Source: Marmoricola sp. URHB0036
GTDB lineage: Bacteria > Actinomycetota > Actinomycetes > Propionibacteriales > Nocardioidaceae
NCBI RefSeq assembly: GCF_000426045.1
Contig: NZ_AUEP01000010.1
Coordinates: forward strand, 148,078-212,077
Length of the DNA stretch: 64,000 nt
Direction: 5' to 3'
Shown here piece after piece: positions 29,627 to 39,339 of this stretch. Both the position numbers and the translations under genes were made by a program. The first letter of the stretch is position 1. Every line of letters starts with the position of its first letter. The notes under the pieces were generated by a model. It saw only the letters and a program-made list of their open reading frames with translations. It searched no databases and was not told where the DNA came from.

Positions 29627-31990
29627 CTACTGACGCGCCATGGCGACGCGCAACCGTCCCTCCGGGGAGATGAAGTGGTCGTTGTCGTCCTGGGCCAGAT
29701 CGATCTGCACCCACGAGATCTTGCCGGTGAACTTGCTGGTCTCGGCCGAGTAGTCGGGGGTCACGGTCGTGCCGGACTCGTAGCCGATGTCGGTGGTCTC
29801 GTCGGCGGAGAAGACCATCGGCTGGGTCATGCCGATGCGTCCTGAGCCCGCGGAGTCGCCGTCGTAGTACAGGGTTGCCTCGCCGCCCTTGGCGAGCCCG
29901 CCTCCGTCGTACGCGAACTCCATCCGCACCTGATGGGTTCCTGCGGGCACCGGCGAGGCGGCCTCGACGGGGAACTCGTGGATGCCGAGCACGTTGTAGA
30001 CGAACTTCGCCCTGCCCGCCTTCAGGTAGAGGGCCCAGCCGCCGAAACGGCCACCCTGGGCGATGATCACGCCTTCGGCGCCACCCTCCGGGACCTCGAT
30101 CTCGGCGGTCACCGAGAACGACTTGTTCTTGATGCTGACCACGCTGTTCTCCGAGAGACGACCCATGCCCGGGAAGAAGAGCTGCGAGGTTCCCCGGATC
30201 AGGGTCGGGCGTCCGGCAAGCCCGGGTTCGAGCCGCTCGGCACCGCGGTCGTCGATCGGCAGCACGTTGTACTTCGTGGCTTCGATGATCCACAGTCTCT
30301 GCAACTTGGCCAGCAGGTCCGGATGCTCGGCGGACAGGTCGCGCGCCTGGCTGTGGTCGCTCGAACCGTCATAGAGCTCCCAGACATCGTCGTCGAACGG
30401 AGGCAGCTGGCCGACCAGGACCCACGGGGTGCGGTGCTTGGTCACCGCGCTCCAGCCCTTGTAGTAGAGACCACGGTTGCCGAACATCTCGAAGTACTGC
30501 AGGTCGTGCTGCTCCGGTGCGCCCTCCTCGTTGAAGGTGTAGAGCATGGAGGTGCCCTCCATCGGCGACTGCATCACGCCGTTGACCATGGTCGGCTCGG
30601 GCAGCCCGGCCGCCTCCAGCACGGTGGGTGCCAGGTCGATGACGTGGGTGAACTGCGAACGCAAGCCACCCTTCTCCTCGATGCCGGCCGGCCAGTGCAG
30701 GATGGTGCCGTTGCGGGTGCCGCCCCAGTGAGAGGCCACCTGCTTGGTCCACTGGTACGGCGTGCACATCGCGTGTGCCCAGCCCACCGCGTAGTGGTTG
30801 TACGACGTGGGCGATCCGAGCTCGTCGATCTTGCTGCGCAGGAACTCGGGTGTCTCCAGAGCCGCCATCCCGTTGAAGTTCGCCATCTCGTTGAAGGCGC
30901 CGTTCAGGGTTCCTTCGCCGGAGGCGCCGTTGTCTCCGATGATGTAGTAGACCAGTGAGTTCTCCAGGACACCGAGGTCGTCGATCGCATCGATGACCCG
31001 GCCGACGTGGTGGTCGGTGTGTTCCAGGAACCCGGCGTACACCTCCATCTGGCGAGCGAGCACCGGTTTGAGCTCTGCAGGCATCTCGTCCCACGCCGTG
31101 ATCTCGTCGTGCCGGACGGTGAGCTCGGCATCCTCCGGGATCACTCCCAGCTCCTTCTGCCGGGCGAAGGTGCGCTCGCGCAGGACGTCCCAGCCGTCGT
31201 CGAACTGTCCGGCGTACTTGTCGGCCCACTCCTTCGGCACGTGGTGGGGCGCGTGGGTGGCGCCGGGCGCGAAGTAGACGAAGAACGGCTTGTCCGGCAT
31301 CAACGCCTTCTGCTGGCGGATCCAGTTGCAGGCGTGGTCGGCCAGGTCCTCGGTGAGGTGGTAGCCCTCCTCGGCCGTCGCCGGCGGCTCGACCGGCGTG
31401 GTGCCGTCGTACAGCGCGGGGTCCCACTGGTTGTTCTCGCCGCCGATGAACCCGTAAAAGGTCTCGAACCCGCCACCCGCGGACGGCCAGGCGTCGAAGG
31501 GGCCCATCGGCGAGGACTGCCAGACCGGCACCTCGTGGCACTTGCCGAACTGGGCGGTCGAGTACCCGTTGAGCTTGAGGGTCGTGGCCAGCGGCGCTTT
31601 GGTGTTCGGCCGCAGCGAGTTGTTCCCGGGCGCCGAGGTGGCGGTCTCGGTGATGCTGCCCATGCCGACCGAGTGGTGGTTACGGCCGGTCAGGAGGGCC
31701 TGGCGGGTCGGGGCGCACAACGCCGTGGTGTGAAACCGGTTGTAGCGCAAGCCGCCGGCCGCGAGCCGCTCCGCCGTCGGCGTCTGGCACGGTCCCCCGA
31801 AGGCGCTCGAGGCACCGAAACCGACGTCGTCGAGCACCACCACCAACACGTTGGGCGCGCCCTCCGGCGGAAGCAGCGGCTCGATCGGCGGGTACGACGT
31901 GTCGGGGTCCTTCGCGTCGTACGTCGTCAACCCGGGCGACGGGCGATCCGGGATGGGCAGGATGCTGCGTGCGTGTCGATCAACGCTCAT
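29627..31990 (-). CDS. Arylsulfatase-type sulfatase
   Basis: A 787-residue sulfatase. The N-terminal domain has VLVVVLDDVGFGASSAFGG (metal-binding Asp pair near 53-54) and the signature CAPTRQALLTGR near 90-101, whose Cys is converted to formylglycine. GKCHEVPVW carries the lysine and His of the active site, and IGDNGASGEG the later metal residues. The C-terminal 200 residues form a beta-rich domain. No clear signal peptide, so it is probably cytoplasmic. It hydrolyses sulfate esters; the substrate is unknown. No formylglycine-generating enzyme gene lies in the window. Confidence 0.93.
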   Translation of the reverse strand: MSVDRHARSILPIPDRPSPGLTTYDAKDPDTSYPPIEPLLPPEGAPNVLVVVLDDVGFGASSAFGGPCQTPTAERLAAGGLRYNRFHTTALCAPTRQALLTGRNHHSVGMGSITETATSAPGNNSLRPNTKAPLATTLKLNGYSTAQFGKCHEVPVWQSSPMGPFDAWPSAGGGFETFYGFIGGENNQWDPALYDGTTPVEPPATAEEGYHLTEDLADHACNWIRQQKALMPDKPFFVYFAPGATHAPHHVPKEWADKYAGQFDDGWDVLRERTFARQKELGVIPEDAELTVRHDEITAWDEMPAELKPVLARQMEVYAGFLEHTDHHVGRVIDAIDDLGVLENSLVYYIIGDNGASGEGTLNGAFNEMANFNGMAALETPEFLRSKIDELGSPTSYNHYAVGWAHAMCTPYQWTKQVASHWGGTRNGTILHWPAGIEEKGGLRSQFTHVIDLAPTVLEAAGLPEPTMVNGVMQSPMEGTSMLYTFNEEGAPEQHDLQYFEMFGNRGLYYKGWSAVTKHRTPWVLVGQLPPFDDDVWELYDGSSDHSQARDLSAEHPDLLAKLQRLWIIEATKYNVLPIDDRGAERLEPGLAGRPTLIRGTSQLFFPGMGRLSENSVVSIKNKSFSVTAEIEVPEGGAEGVIIAQGGRFGGWALYLKAGRAKFVYNVLGIHEFPVEAASPVPAGTHQVRMEFAYDGGGLAKGGEATLYYDGDSAGSGRIGMTQPMVFSADETTDIGYESGTTVTPDYSAETSKFTGKISWVQIDLAQDDNDHFISPEGRLRVAMARQ

Positions 31991-32104
31991 GACGCCGGAC
32001 CGTACGGAGTCGGGGGAGCTCGCGACTCGTCAGATTCGGGTGAGCCATCGCTGGCAGCGCGGGGGCAGGATGGATCATCTCCAACGTGCACAGGGGAGTG
32101 GAGC

Positions 32105-32290
32105 ATGTCCAAGAATCGTCAGCGGCACCTGGGCAGGTGGGCGGCCGCGATCGTCGGAGCGCTGGTGGCCCTCAAGGCGTTGATCTTCTGTGTCTCGCGG
32201 TTGTTCCGCTTCACCAGACATGAGGTCGAGACCCGTGGAGGTGACGTGGCGTTCGTGCTCGGTATCGCCGAGCGCCGCCGCAGCCGTTAG
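32105..32290 (+). CDS. Small hypothetical membrane protein (61 aa)
   Basis: A 61-residue protein with one membrane segment (about residues 12-30, WAAAIVGALVALKALIFCV) and basic residues on both sides. ATG at 32105 follows GGAGTGGAG at the expected spacing. No family recognised. It is divergent from the sulfatase gene and convergent with the antiporter gene. Confidence 0.6.
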   Translation: MSKNRQRHLGRWAAAIVGALVALKALIFCVSRLFRFTRHEVETRGGDVAFVLGIAERRRSR

Positions 32291-32308
32291 TCGTCGTCTG
32301 GCCGTGAC

Positions 32309-33571
32309 TCATTCGTGCGCGCCCCGACGTGAGCGGGGGCCGTTGGCTGGCTCCTCCATGGCCGCCTCGGTGACGGCGTACCGGCTCACCAGCGGGCCGG
32401 CCGAAACGCCGTGCAGCACCACGCTCGCGAGCACCGTGAAGGTGATCGCGGCCAGGGCCGGTGCCACTGCCGACGTCTCGCCCAGCTCCTCGACCGCTAG
32501 CAGGAGGAACACGACCGACGCCAGGCCTCTCGGCCCGAACCAGCCGACGAAGAGCACGGTTTGACGGTCCAGCCCCGTCCCCACCAGGGCCAGGGCCACG
32601 GGGACCACGCGTACGACCGTCAGGCTCAGCAACGCGTAGACGACCAGCGTCACGTCGAGGTGCTCGAAGGCCGCGGGTATCAGCACGGCACCGAACAGGA
32701 ACCAGACCGCGAGCGCCGTCACCTCACCCAGGAGCTCCGGCAGCTCGGACGCGGCCTCGACGTCGACGATCGCCTCGTCGGTGGCGGCTGCGAAGGCGAT
32801 GCCGGCCACGAAGGCCGCCACGAACCCGTTGCCGTCGACCGCGATCGCGAGCGTGAAGCTGCTCAGAGCCGTGGCCAGGGTGGCGAGCCGCTGCCCGCCG
32901 ACCACGATCCAGTGTCGTCGGGCGCCGAAGGCCATCAGCACCGCGCTGCCCCAGCCGAGTGCGACGCCGACCGCCAGCCCCACGGCGAGATCGACCAGGG
33001 CATGACCCTCGGCTCGGGTGCTGTGGCCCGCGACCCCGAGCTGGCTGGCGGCGACGGCCAGGGTGAAGACCACGATCGGCGTGGCGATGCCGTCGTTGAG
33101 GCCGCTCTCCACGTTGAGCAGCCTGCGCAGCCGCAGCGGCACACGTTTGTCGTTGATCACCTGCGCGCTGAGCGAGGCGTCGGTCGGAGCCAGGGTGGCA
33201 CCCACGAAACCGGCGAGCGCCCAGGAGAGGTCGCTGAACAGCCAGGCAGCCAGCACCGAGCCCAGGACGATCGAGAGCGGGAGCCCGATCCCGAGCAGTC
33301 GCGCGGGCAGGCGTACGTCGCGTCGGAGCCGCGCCACATTGATCCGCGAGGCGTCGGCGAACAGCAACAGGGCGAGCGTCAGCTCCGCGATCAGGTGGAT
33401 CGAGGGCGTTTCGAGGTTGACCGGGAGAGGTCCCCAGTCGGGGTTGGCGAGCAGGTAGCCGGCCACGAGGAAGACGAGTGGACCGTTGATGTTGAACCGG
33501 CCCAGCAGGTTGGACACGACGGCCCAGCCGAGGACCAGCAGCGCGATGACGGCGAAGGTGGGTTCGCTCAC
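32309..33571 (-). CDS. Cation:proton antiporter (CPA1/NhaP-like)
   Basis: A 420-residue membrane protein of about 12-13 helices typical of NhaP/CPA1 exchangers. Visible motifs are FNINGPLVFLVAGYLLANP, the A-D-A-S region near 72-75, ATLAPTDASLSAQVINDKRV near 125-144 (the conserved T-D-A segment) and NVESGLNDGIATPIV near 153-167 (E-S-x-x-N-D, the ion-binding N-D). GWFGPRGLASVVFLLL near 343-358 is also conserved. It exchanges Na+ or K+ for protons at the plasma membrane. Single gene. Confidence 0.92.
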   Translation of the reverse strand: MSEPTFAVIALLVLGWAVVSNLLGRFNINGPLVFLVAGYLLANPDWGPLPVNLETPSIHLIAELTLALLLFADASRINVARLRRDVRLPARLLGIGLPLSIVLGSVLAAWLFSDLSWALAGFVGATLAPTDASLSAQVINDKRVPLRLRRLLNVESGLNDGIATPIVVFTLAVAASQLGVAGHSTRAEGHALVDLAVGLAVGVALGWGSAVLMAFGARRHWIVVGGQRLATLATALSSFTLAIAVDGNGFVAAFVAGIAFAAATDEAIVDVEAASELPELLGEVTALAVWFLFGAVLIPAAFEHLDVTLVVYALLSLTVVRVVPVALALVGTGLDRQTVLFVGWFGPRGLASVVFLLLAVEELGETSAVAPALAAITFTVLASVVLHGVSAGPLVSRYAVTEAAMEEPANGPRSRRGAHE

Positions 33572-33707
33572 TGGCCATCCGCCTCCGATCGGTGCGGACG
33601 GCGTACGCCGGTCCCCGCTCGTCGAACCTAGGGTTCACCAACCCCGCGGACTTCGTCCGATGTGGGTGAGTGCGGGCAGCACCGAGCGTCGCGGTCGATC
33701 TGCCCGG

Positions 33708-34829
33708 TCAGCTCGTGGAGGTCTCGTCGGAGCGCGCGGTGTCGCCCGCCGTGCGGTAGTGACGCACGATGCGTTCGAACTGGCGTGGCTTCACGTGGCT
33801 GGAGCGCAGCACCGTGCGGGGACCGTTGCCGTTGCGCACCGTTGCGGCCCACGAGGGGGAGGCCGGACGGCCGCTGAAGGTGACCGTCGTCGCCGGGTCG
33901 GTCAGCTCGAACCGGTCCGTGTGCCCGCCGCGATCGACCTCGAGCACACCTTCCTCGAGGGTGACGACGGTGGGCTTCCAGCCGAGCAGTGCCCACCACG
34001 CCACCAGCGCCAGCACGATGCACCCGCCGGCGACGACGAGCGCTGCCGAGGAGTCGTCACTGACCGCGACGAACAGGGTGATCACGGCGGTGACCGCCGC
34101 GATCACGAAGACGCCGCCGAGCAGGTAGCCGCGCAGGTGGGTCGGGCTGTACTCCACGAAGCGGGGGACGTCCGGGGGACGAGGGGCGGGCTCGGACGAG
34201 GGTGTCGCCTCCGGCTGTTCGGCGACGGGCTCAGGCTCGGGCTGCTGCTCGGGCTCCGGTTCCGGCTCCGGTTCCGGCTCGGCTTCCGCTTCCGCGTCGG
34301 CTTCGGTGTCGGCTTCGGCCGGTGGTTGCACGACGGAGAGGTGCGGCTCGGGCTGTGCCTCGGGCTCCGGTTCGGGTTCGGGTTCGGGCTCGGGCTCAGG
34401 CGCCTGCTCGCCCGCGGGCTCGGGGGTCGGTTCGGGGGTCGGTTCGGGTGCGGCGGGAGTGGGGTCCGGTACGGCGTACTCGACCCCGTCGGCGTCGACC
34501 ATCGTCCCGTCGGCGTAGTGGTAGAGCCAGCCGTCGAAGGCCTCGGGGCCCTCGCCCTCGTGGAAGACCCAGCCCTCGTCGACGGCGTCCGGCTCCGCGT
34601 CGCCCTCGGCCCAGCCGGACTGCTCCGAGAGCCGGGAGAGGCCCGGGATCCGGGAGAGGATCCGGCGTCCGCGGTGCAGCTCGTCCTCGGCAGACGACTC
34701 GTGCGGGGCGTCGACCACGTCGGAGGACCCGGGCGCGACCCAGGAGTTGCGGGGGCGGTCTTCGGACGCGTTCGTGGGCTCCGACATCTCGTCGGGGTCG
34801 GGTAGCGCTGCGGGGTGGGAGTCGCCCAT
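33708..34829 (-). CDS. Hypothetical membrane protein with Pro-Glu-rich linker
   Basis: A 373-residue protein. Residues about 1-110 are acidic with a tryptophan-rich patch ([20 protein letters not shown]). Residues about 120-215 are a Pro-Glu repeat (E-P-E-P), encoded by near-perfect GGCTCC/GGTTCC units. Two membrane segments follow at about 235-255 and 260-285. The C-terminal 80 residues look like a PH-like/bPH2 beta domain ([20 protein letters not shown]). No function recognised. The linker probably spans the cytoplasm or envelope. Confidence 0.75.
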   Translation of the reverse strand: MGDSHPAALPDPDEMSEPTNASEDRPRNSWVAPGSSDVVDAPHESSAEDELHRGRRILSRIPGLSRLSEQSGWAEGDAEPDAVDEGWVFHEGEGPEAFDGWLYHYADGTMVDADGVEYAVPDPTPAAPEPTPEPTPEPAGEQAPEPEPEPEPEPEPEAQPEPHLSVVQPPAEADTEADAEAEAEPEPEPEPEPEQQPEPEPVAEQPEATPSSEPAPRPPDVPRFVEYSPTHLRGYLLGGVFVIAAVTAVITLFVAVSDDSSAALVVAGGCIVLALVAWWALLGWKPTVVTLEEGVLEVDRGGHTDRFELTDPATTVTFSGRPASPSWAATVRNGNGPRTVLRSSHVKPRQFERIVRHYRTAGDTARSDETSTS

Positions 34830-35288
34830 CTGCGCACCCTACGACCGCGGCGTACCGGTGCGGGCGGATCGTTCCCATTCGCCCCAATCGATGTCCCACG
34901 ATGTAGACCTGTCCGGCCCCGGAGGCGCCGCCACCCGGTTCCAGGTGTGACCTCGCACTCCTTCCCATGACGAGATGACGCGCCGGACGCCGCGATCGGT
35001 GGCTCGTCGTACGCCTGCAGGGGCGTGGTGGGAGGCGGCCGGAAGGGACATCCGGGGCGAAGGTTCGGCACACGCCGTGGGTGCCGGCTCGCGTTTACGT
35101 CAAGGGTTGGTACGCTCAGCATGCAGGGTGCAAGTTCCAGCGGTTACACAACGCTTGTTGGAGTTTGTGATCCAACGGCGTTTCTTCTCTTTGCTACAAG
35201 GCTTGTGAGGCGGGACGGCGTATCACCCGCACCTTGCAGAGGCCGCTGAAGTGGCGGTCTCAAGCCTCAGTAACAGGAGAACACCAGC
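34830..35288. promoter_or_regulatory. Intergenic region with cspA promoter and long leader
   Basis: This 459-bp gap has no gene that I can support. From about 35094 the base composition turns A/T-richer. The stretch 35100-35288 looks like the cold-shock gene's 5' leader: GTTGGA/TCCAAC hairpin near 35157-35176 and AGGCTTG/CAAGCCT arms (near 35201 and 35263) that could close a larger fold. Long structured leaders are known for cspA mRNAs. I could not assign the promoter boxes with certainty. Confidence 0.5.
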
Positions 35289-35492
35289 ATGGCTCAGGGC
35301 ACCGTCAAGTGGTTCAACGCCGAGAAGGGCTTCGGCTTCATCGCTCAGGAGAACGGCGGCGATGACGTCTTCGTTCACTACTCGGCAATCCAGTCGCAGG
35401 GCTACAAGTCCCTCGACGAGAACCAGAAGGTCGAGTTCGACGTCACGCAGGGCCCCAAGGGTCCGCAGGCGGAGAACGTTCGTCCCATCTGA
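35289..35492 (+). CDS. cspA: Cold-shock protein CspA family
   Basis: A 67-residue single-stranded nucleic-acid-binding protein with the full cold-shock domain: [15 protein letters not shown] (RNP-1, 4-18) and DVFVHYSAI (RNP-2, 26-34). It should act as an RNA chaperone in the cytoplasm. Typical ribosome site AGGAGAACACC before the ATG. A strong terminator follows 17 bases after the stop, and the leader is long. Confidence 0.98.
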   Translation: MAQGTVKWFNAEKGFGFIAQENGGDDVFVHYSAIQSQGYKSLDENQKVEFDVTQGPKGPQAENVRPI

Positions 35493-35508
35493 TCGCAACT
35501 CAGACGTT

Positions 35509-35533
35509 GGCCCCGACCGTTTCGGTCGGGGCC
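35509..35533 (+). terminator. cspA terminator
   Basis: Perfect 10-bp arms GGCCCCGACC and GGTCGGGGCC around loop gtttc, followed by ttcgtgc. Position and symmetry fit an intrinsic terminator of the cspA gene. Confidence 0.88.
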
Positions 35534-35689
35534 TTCGTGCGTTCAGGACGTCTCAGCGGGGGACCCGCTGTACCGGTCGTCAGACAAATCGGCGACCATG
35601 GTGTCCACATAGTGGTTTCCGGGGGCTCGAGCCCGGGTAGGACTTGGTCGTCACCATCCAAGGGGGACCGAGGGAAAGGGACTTGGAGC

Positions 35690-35854
35690 GTGGACCCGTT
35701 CGACGTGCGCCTGCAGGACGATGAGCTGCTCGACGAGGTGGAGCTGACCGCCAACCTCATCGTGGCCGCCAACCAGTCCGACGCGCACATGTCCCTCTCC
35801 GAGATCGACCAGATCCTCGGCGTACCCCCGCCCAAGCCGCGCGAAGGCGAGTGA
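35690..35854 (+). CDS. Small conserved acidic protein (54 aa)
   Basis: A 54-residue acidic protein starting VDPFDVRLQDDELLDEVELT and ending in a Pro-Lys-Pro-rich tail. GTG at 35690 was chosen because the preceding frame is random and low in helix content. The sequence ELTANLIVAANQSD followed by S-L-S-E-I-D-Q-I-L-G-V resembles a short conserved actinobacterial protein that I cannot name. No membrane segment. It is convergent with copA. Confidence 0.6.
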   Translation: MDPFDVRLQDDELLDEVELTANLIVAANQSDAHMSLSEIDQILGVPPPKPREGE

Positions 35855-35861
35855 GCTCTCC

Positions 35862-37997
35862 TCAGGAGTCGGCCCGGAACCCTCGCAGCCGCAGCGAGTT
35901 CGACACCACGCACACGCTCGAGGCCGCCATCGCCGCACCGGCGATCATCGGATTCAGCAACCCCAGCGCAGCAATCGGGATCCCGACCAGGTTGTAGGCA
36001 AACGCCCAGAACAGGTTCTGCCGGATCGTGCGGAGCGTACGACGGGCCAGCCTGACCGACGTGCCGACCAGGGCCGGATCGCCGTTCACCAGGGTCAGGT
36101 CACCGGCCTCGATCGCCGCGTCGGTCCCGCTGCCCATCGCGATGCCGAGGTCGGCCTGGACGAGGGCAGCGGCGTCGTTGACCCCGTCGCCCACCATGGC
36201 AACCACCTCGCCCGACGCCTGAAGCCGGGCCACCTCGGAGACCTTGTCCTGGGGCAGCACTCCGGCAACCACGCTCTCGATGCCGAGCTCGTCGGCGACC
36301 TGGCGCGCGGCTGCCTCGTTGTCACCCGTGAGCAGCACCGTCCGCAGGCCGAGACGCTGGAGATCCTCGATCGATGCTCGTGCGGCGGGCTTCACGGTGT
36401 CGCCGACGGCGATGAGCGCCCGGGGCTCGTCATCGACCCGGACGAGCACCGTCGTACGTCCGGCCGCGTGCGCGGCAACCCCGGCGTCGGCCAGCCCGGC
36501 CGGCAACGCGCTCGGCTCCGGCGTACGCCCGACGTGCACGCGATGGCCCTCGACCCGGCCGCGGACACCGATGCCGGGCTCGTTGCTGAACTCCTCGACC
36601 GCGGCCTGCCCGTCGGCGTGGGCGACGATGGCCCGGGCGACGGGGTGCTCGCTGGCAGCCTCCAGGGCGGCTGCGAGCCGGATGGCGTCCGGGTCCCCGG
36701 CCGTCTCGTGCACCCGCATCGCACCGGTCGTCAGGGTGCCGGTCTTGTCGAGCACGACGGTGGTGATCGCGCGCGAGGACTCCAGGGCCTCGGCGCCGCG
36801 GATCACGATGCCGAGCTGCGCCGCCCGCCCGGTGCCGACGAGCAGCGCCGTGGGCGTGGCCAGGCCGAGCGCGCACGGGCAGGCGATCACCAGCACGCTC
36901 ACGGCGGCGGTCATCGCGGCGTCTGCGCCGTGACCGGTCACCAGCCACGCGAGGAAGGTGGCGACCGCGACGAGCAGCACCACGGGGACGAACACCGCCG
37001 AGATCCGGTCCGCGAGGCGCTGGATGGGGGCCTTGCCGGCCTGGGCGTCCACCACCGACTGCCGGATCCGGGCCAGCAGGGTGTCGCGACCGATGCGGGT
37101 GACCTCGACCACCAGCCGGCCGTCGGCGTTGAGGGTGCCGCCGACGACCTCGTCGCCCGCGGCCTTCTCCACCGGGAGGCTCTCACCGGTGATCATCGAC
37201 TCGTCGACGGCACTGGCCCCGTCGGTCACGACGCCGTCCGTGGGTACCTGGGCGCCGGGCCGCACCAGCACGCGCATCCCTGGTCGCAGCTCGGCGACGT
37301 CGACCTCGCGCTCGCGACCCTCCTCGAAGACCACCGCCCGCTTGGCGCCGAGCTCGAGCAGGGCGTGCAGGGCCGACCCGGCGCGGGACTTCGCCCGCGC
37401 CTCGAGGTAGCGCCCGAGCAACAGGAAGGTGGTGACGGTGGCGGCCACCTCGAAGTACAGGTGCATCTCCCCGCGCAGCAGCTGGACCACCGACCAGGCA
37501 AGCGCGACCAGGGTGCCCAAGGAGACCAGGGTGTCCATCGTGGAGGCCCCGTGACGGGCGTTGACCGCTGCGGCGCGGTGGAACGGCCATCCGGCGTACA
37601 GCACGACCGGGACGGTGAGCACCAGCTGCAGCCACGGCAGCCGGGGCACGCCCGGGACCATCGACAGCACCAGGACGGCCACGGTGAGGGGCACGGCCAG
37701 CAGCAGCCGACGGAACAGGCCCGCGGCGTACGCCGCCTCCTCCGCCTGGGGGTCCGACTCGCCACCGGAGGGGAGTGCCGCGGAGTAGCCGGTGCGTTCG
37801 ACGGTCTCGACCAACGTGGCCTCGTCGACCAGGGCCGGGTCGAAGCGGACCCGCGCCGACGCCGTCGCGAGGTTGACGCTGGCCGCGACCCCCTCCAGCC
37901 GGTTCAGCTTCTTCTCCACGCGGGCGACGCAGGACGCGCACGTCATCCCGCCGACCAGGAGGTCGACGGAACGGGTCTGCCCGTGGGTCTCGGTCAT
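35862..37997 (-). CDS. copA: Copper-translocating P-type ATPase
   Basis: A 711-residue P1B-type ATPase. One heavy-metal domain with GMTCASC (Cys20, Cys23), transmembrane metal site CPC in [12 protein letters not shown], phosphorylation site DKTGT, HP-locus EHPVARAI, and GDGVND near the end. Eight membrane helices are expected. It exports Cu(I) from the cytoplasm. It is divergently placed from nothing: the operon on the minus strand is csoR, copZ, copA. Start ATG at 37997 (MTETHGQT); longer frames run into a family A repeat. Confidence 0.96.
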   Translation of the reverse strand: MTETHGQTRSVDLLVGGMTCASCVARVEKKLNRLEGVAASVNLATASARVRFDPALVDEATLVETVERTGYSAALPSGGESDPQAEEAAYAAGLFRRLLLAVPLTVAVLVLSMVPGVPRLPWLQLVLTVPVVLYAGWPFHRAAAVNARHGASTMDTLVSLGTLVALAWSVVQLLRGEMHLYFEVAATVTTFLLLGRYLEARAKSRAGSALHALLELGAKRAVVFEEGREREVDVAELRPGMRVLVRPGAQVPTDGVVTDGASAVDESMITGESLPVEKAAGDEVVGGTLNADGRLVVEVTRIGRDTLLARIRQSVVDAQAGKAPIQRLADRISAVFVPVVLLVAVATFLAWLVTGHGADAAMTAAVSVLVIACPCALGLATPTALLVGTGRAAQLGIVIRGAEALESSRAITTVVLDKTGTLTTGAMRVHETAGDPDAIRLAAALEAASEHPVARAIVAHADGQAAVEEFSNEPGIGVRGRVEGHRVHVGRTPEPSALPAGLADAGVAAHAAGRTTVLVRVDDEPRALIAVGDTVKPAARASIEDLQRLGLRTVLLTGDNEAAARQVADELGIESVVAGVLPQDKVSEVARLQASGEVVAMVGDGVNDAAALVQADLGIAMGSGTDAAIEAGDLTLVNGDPALVGTSVRLARRTLRTIRQNLFWAFAYNLVGIPIAALGLLNPMIAGAAMAASSVCVVSNSLRLRGFRADS

Positions 37998-38013
37998 GTG
38001 GTCTCCCGCGCCG

Positions 38014-38080
38014 GACATGCGAATGTTGCTCGTGGGTCTCGGGCGAGCATCAGGCGCCACGTCCGTGACATTCGCATGTC
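38014..38080. repeat. Family A palindromic element, copy 2
   Basis: Begins gACATGCGAATGT and ends ACATTCGCATGTc. It fills the gap between the copZ stop, whose TGA starts in its last bases, and the copA start. The centre (cgtgggtctcgggcgagc) is less symmetric than in other copies. Confidence 0.88.
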
Positions 38081-38273
38081 AGGCGAGCGCGTACCCGGCC
38101 TCATCGACGGCGGCGGCGACCTGCTCGTCGGTGAAGCCGTCGCCCTCGACGGTCAGGGTGCCGGTCTCGACGTCGACGCTGACGACGTGCACGCCCTCGA
38201 TCGCCTCGACCTCGCTCGTGACGGCCGCGGCGCAGTGGCTGCAGGTCATGCCGGTGACGGTGTAGGTGCTCAT
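38079..38273 (-). CDS. copZ: Copper chaperone CopZ
   Basis: A 64-residue heavy-metal-associated domain with GMTCSHC (Cys11, Cys14) and the GYALA end. It should bind Cu(I) in the cytoplasm and hand it to CopA, encoded next. Between csoR and copA, same strand, 25 bp after csoR. Its stop codon lies in a family A palindrome. Confidence 0.97.
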   Translation of the reverse strand: MSTYTVTGMTCSHCAAAVTSEVEAIEGVHVVSVDVETGTLTVEGDGFTDEQVAAAVDEAGYALA

Positions 38274-38298
38274 CGTTCTCCTCCGTACATGGTCGTGG

Positions 38299-38607
38299 TC
38301 AGCTCTTCAGCAGGCGGGTGATGGCCGCGCTCGCCTCGGCGACCTTCTCCTCGGCCCGGACGCGCCCGTCCTCGTCGCCCGCGGCGGCGCCGGCGACGGC
38401 GTCCTGGACGCAGTGGCCCAGGTGGTCCTCGACCAGGCCGACCGAGACGCTCTGCAGCGCGCTCTTCACCGCCGAGACCTGGGTGAGGATGTCGATGCAG
38501 TAGACGTCCTCGTCGACCATCCGCTGCAGGCCGCGGACCTGTCCCTCGATGCGTCGCAGCCGCTTGAGATAGTCGGCCTTGTGGTCGTGGTAGCCGGGCG
38601 TGTCCAT
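38299..38607 (-). CDS. csoR: Copper-sensing repressor CsoR
   Basis: A 102-residue CsoR/RcnR-family repressor. Cu(I) ligands Cys37, His62 and Cys66 (VYCIDIL; EDHLGHC) match the C-H-C set of mycobacterial CsoR, and RLRRIEGQVRGLQRMV is the family helix. It represses the cop operon until Cu(I) binds. First gene in the operon; its own operator lies just upstream at 38621-38637. Confidence 0.97.
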   Translation of the reverse strand: MDTPGYHDHKADYLKRLRRIEGQVRGLQRMVDEDVYCIDILTQVSAVKSALQSVSVGLVEDHLGHCVQDAVAGAAAGDEDGRVRAEEKVAEASAAITRLLKS

Positions 38608-38620
38608 GCCGTGAGGTTAT

Positions 38621-38637
38621 ATACCCCTAGGGGGTAT
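38621..38637. promoter_or_regulatory. CsoR operator
   Basis: The palindrome ATACCCCTAGGGGGTAT has the G/C-tract-flanked-by-TAT form of known CsoR sites (TACCCC/GGGGTA). It is 13 bp ahead of the csoR start and would autoregulate csoR-copZ-copA. Confidence 0.9.
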
Positions 38638-38715
38638 TGCAAGCGGGCGAGTTGCATGCCGGAGCGCCCCAGCACCTAGCATGTGCATCGTTCTTGTCCT
38701 CCTCTTCAGGAGTTA

Positions 38716-39336
38716 ATGGTGGCGCTGCGCTTCAAGCCCGTGGACAACACGTTCTACACATTGCTCACCGAGTCGGCCACCCGCCTGGTGGAGGGCGCCG
38801 CCATCCTTGCGGAGCTCCTGGGCGAATCGGCCGACCGGGACGACATCGCGGCACGCATGCGCGACGCCGAGCACGAGGCCGACGAGACCACCCACGAGAT
38901 CGCCAAGCGGGTGAACTCCACCTTCGTGACGCCCTTCGACCGGGAGGACATCTACGCCCTGGCCTCCACGCTCGACGACGTCATGGACTTCATGGAGGAA
39001 GCGGTCGACATGACCATGCTCTACGAGGTCGAGAAGCTGCCTGGTCGGATCGCCGACCAGGTCGACGTACTCCAGAGGTGTGCGGAGCTGACGGCCGAGG
39101 CGATGCCCAAGCTGAAGTCGATGAAGGGTCTCGAGGAGTACTGGATCGAGATCAACCGCCTCGAGAACGCCGGCGACAAGAGCTACCGACGCATCCTCGC
39201 CAAGCTTTTCAGCGGTCAGTACGAGGCGCTCGAGGTGCTCAAGCTCAAGGACATCGTGGACTCCCTCGAGCACGCGGTCGACGCCTTCGAGAAGGTCGCG
39301 AACATCATCGAGCAGATCTACGCCAAGGAGTCCTGA
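38716..39336 (+). CDS. PhoU-like (DUF47) phosphate transport regulator
   Basis: A 206-residue all-helical PhoU-like protein of the DUF47/TIGR00153 family: the metal-binding E-x3-D-x-x-x-H-x-I region (DAEHEADETTHEIAKRV near 51-67) and repeated acidic helices (FDREDIYALASTLDDVMDFM). DUF47 genes usually precede a Pit transporter gene and modulate it. Pit follows after 3 bp. AGGAGTTA precedes ATG 38716. Confidence 0.93.
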   Translation: MVALRFKPVDNTFYTLLTESATRLVEGAAILAELLGESADRDDIAARMRDAEHEADETTHEIAKRVNSTFVTPFDREDIYALASTLDDVMDFMEEAVDMTMLYEVEKLPGRIADQVDVLQRCAELTAEAMPKLKSMKGLEEYWIEINRLENAGDKSYRRILAKLFSGQYEALEVLKLKDIVDSLEHAVDAFEKVANIIEQIYAKES

Positions 39337-39339
39337 CCG

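Noticed and set aside
34830..35090. Hidden gene between the Pro-Glu protein and cspA
   Set aside because: Short frames on both strands lack a ribosome site and look random in composition.
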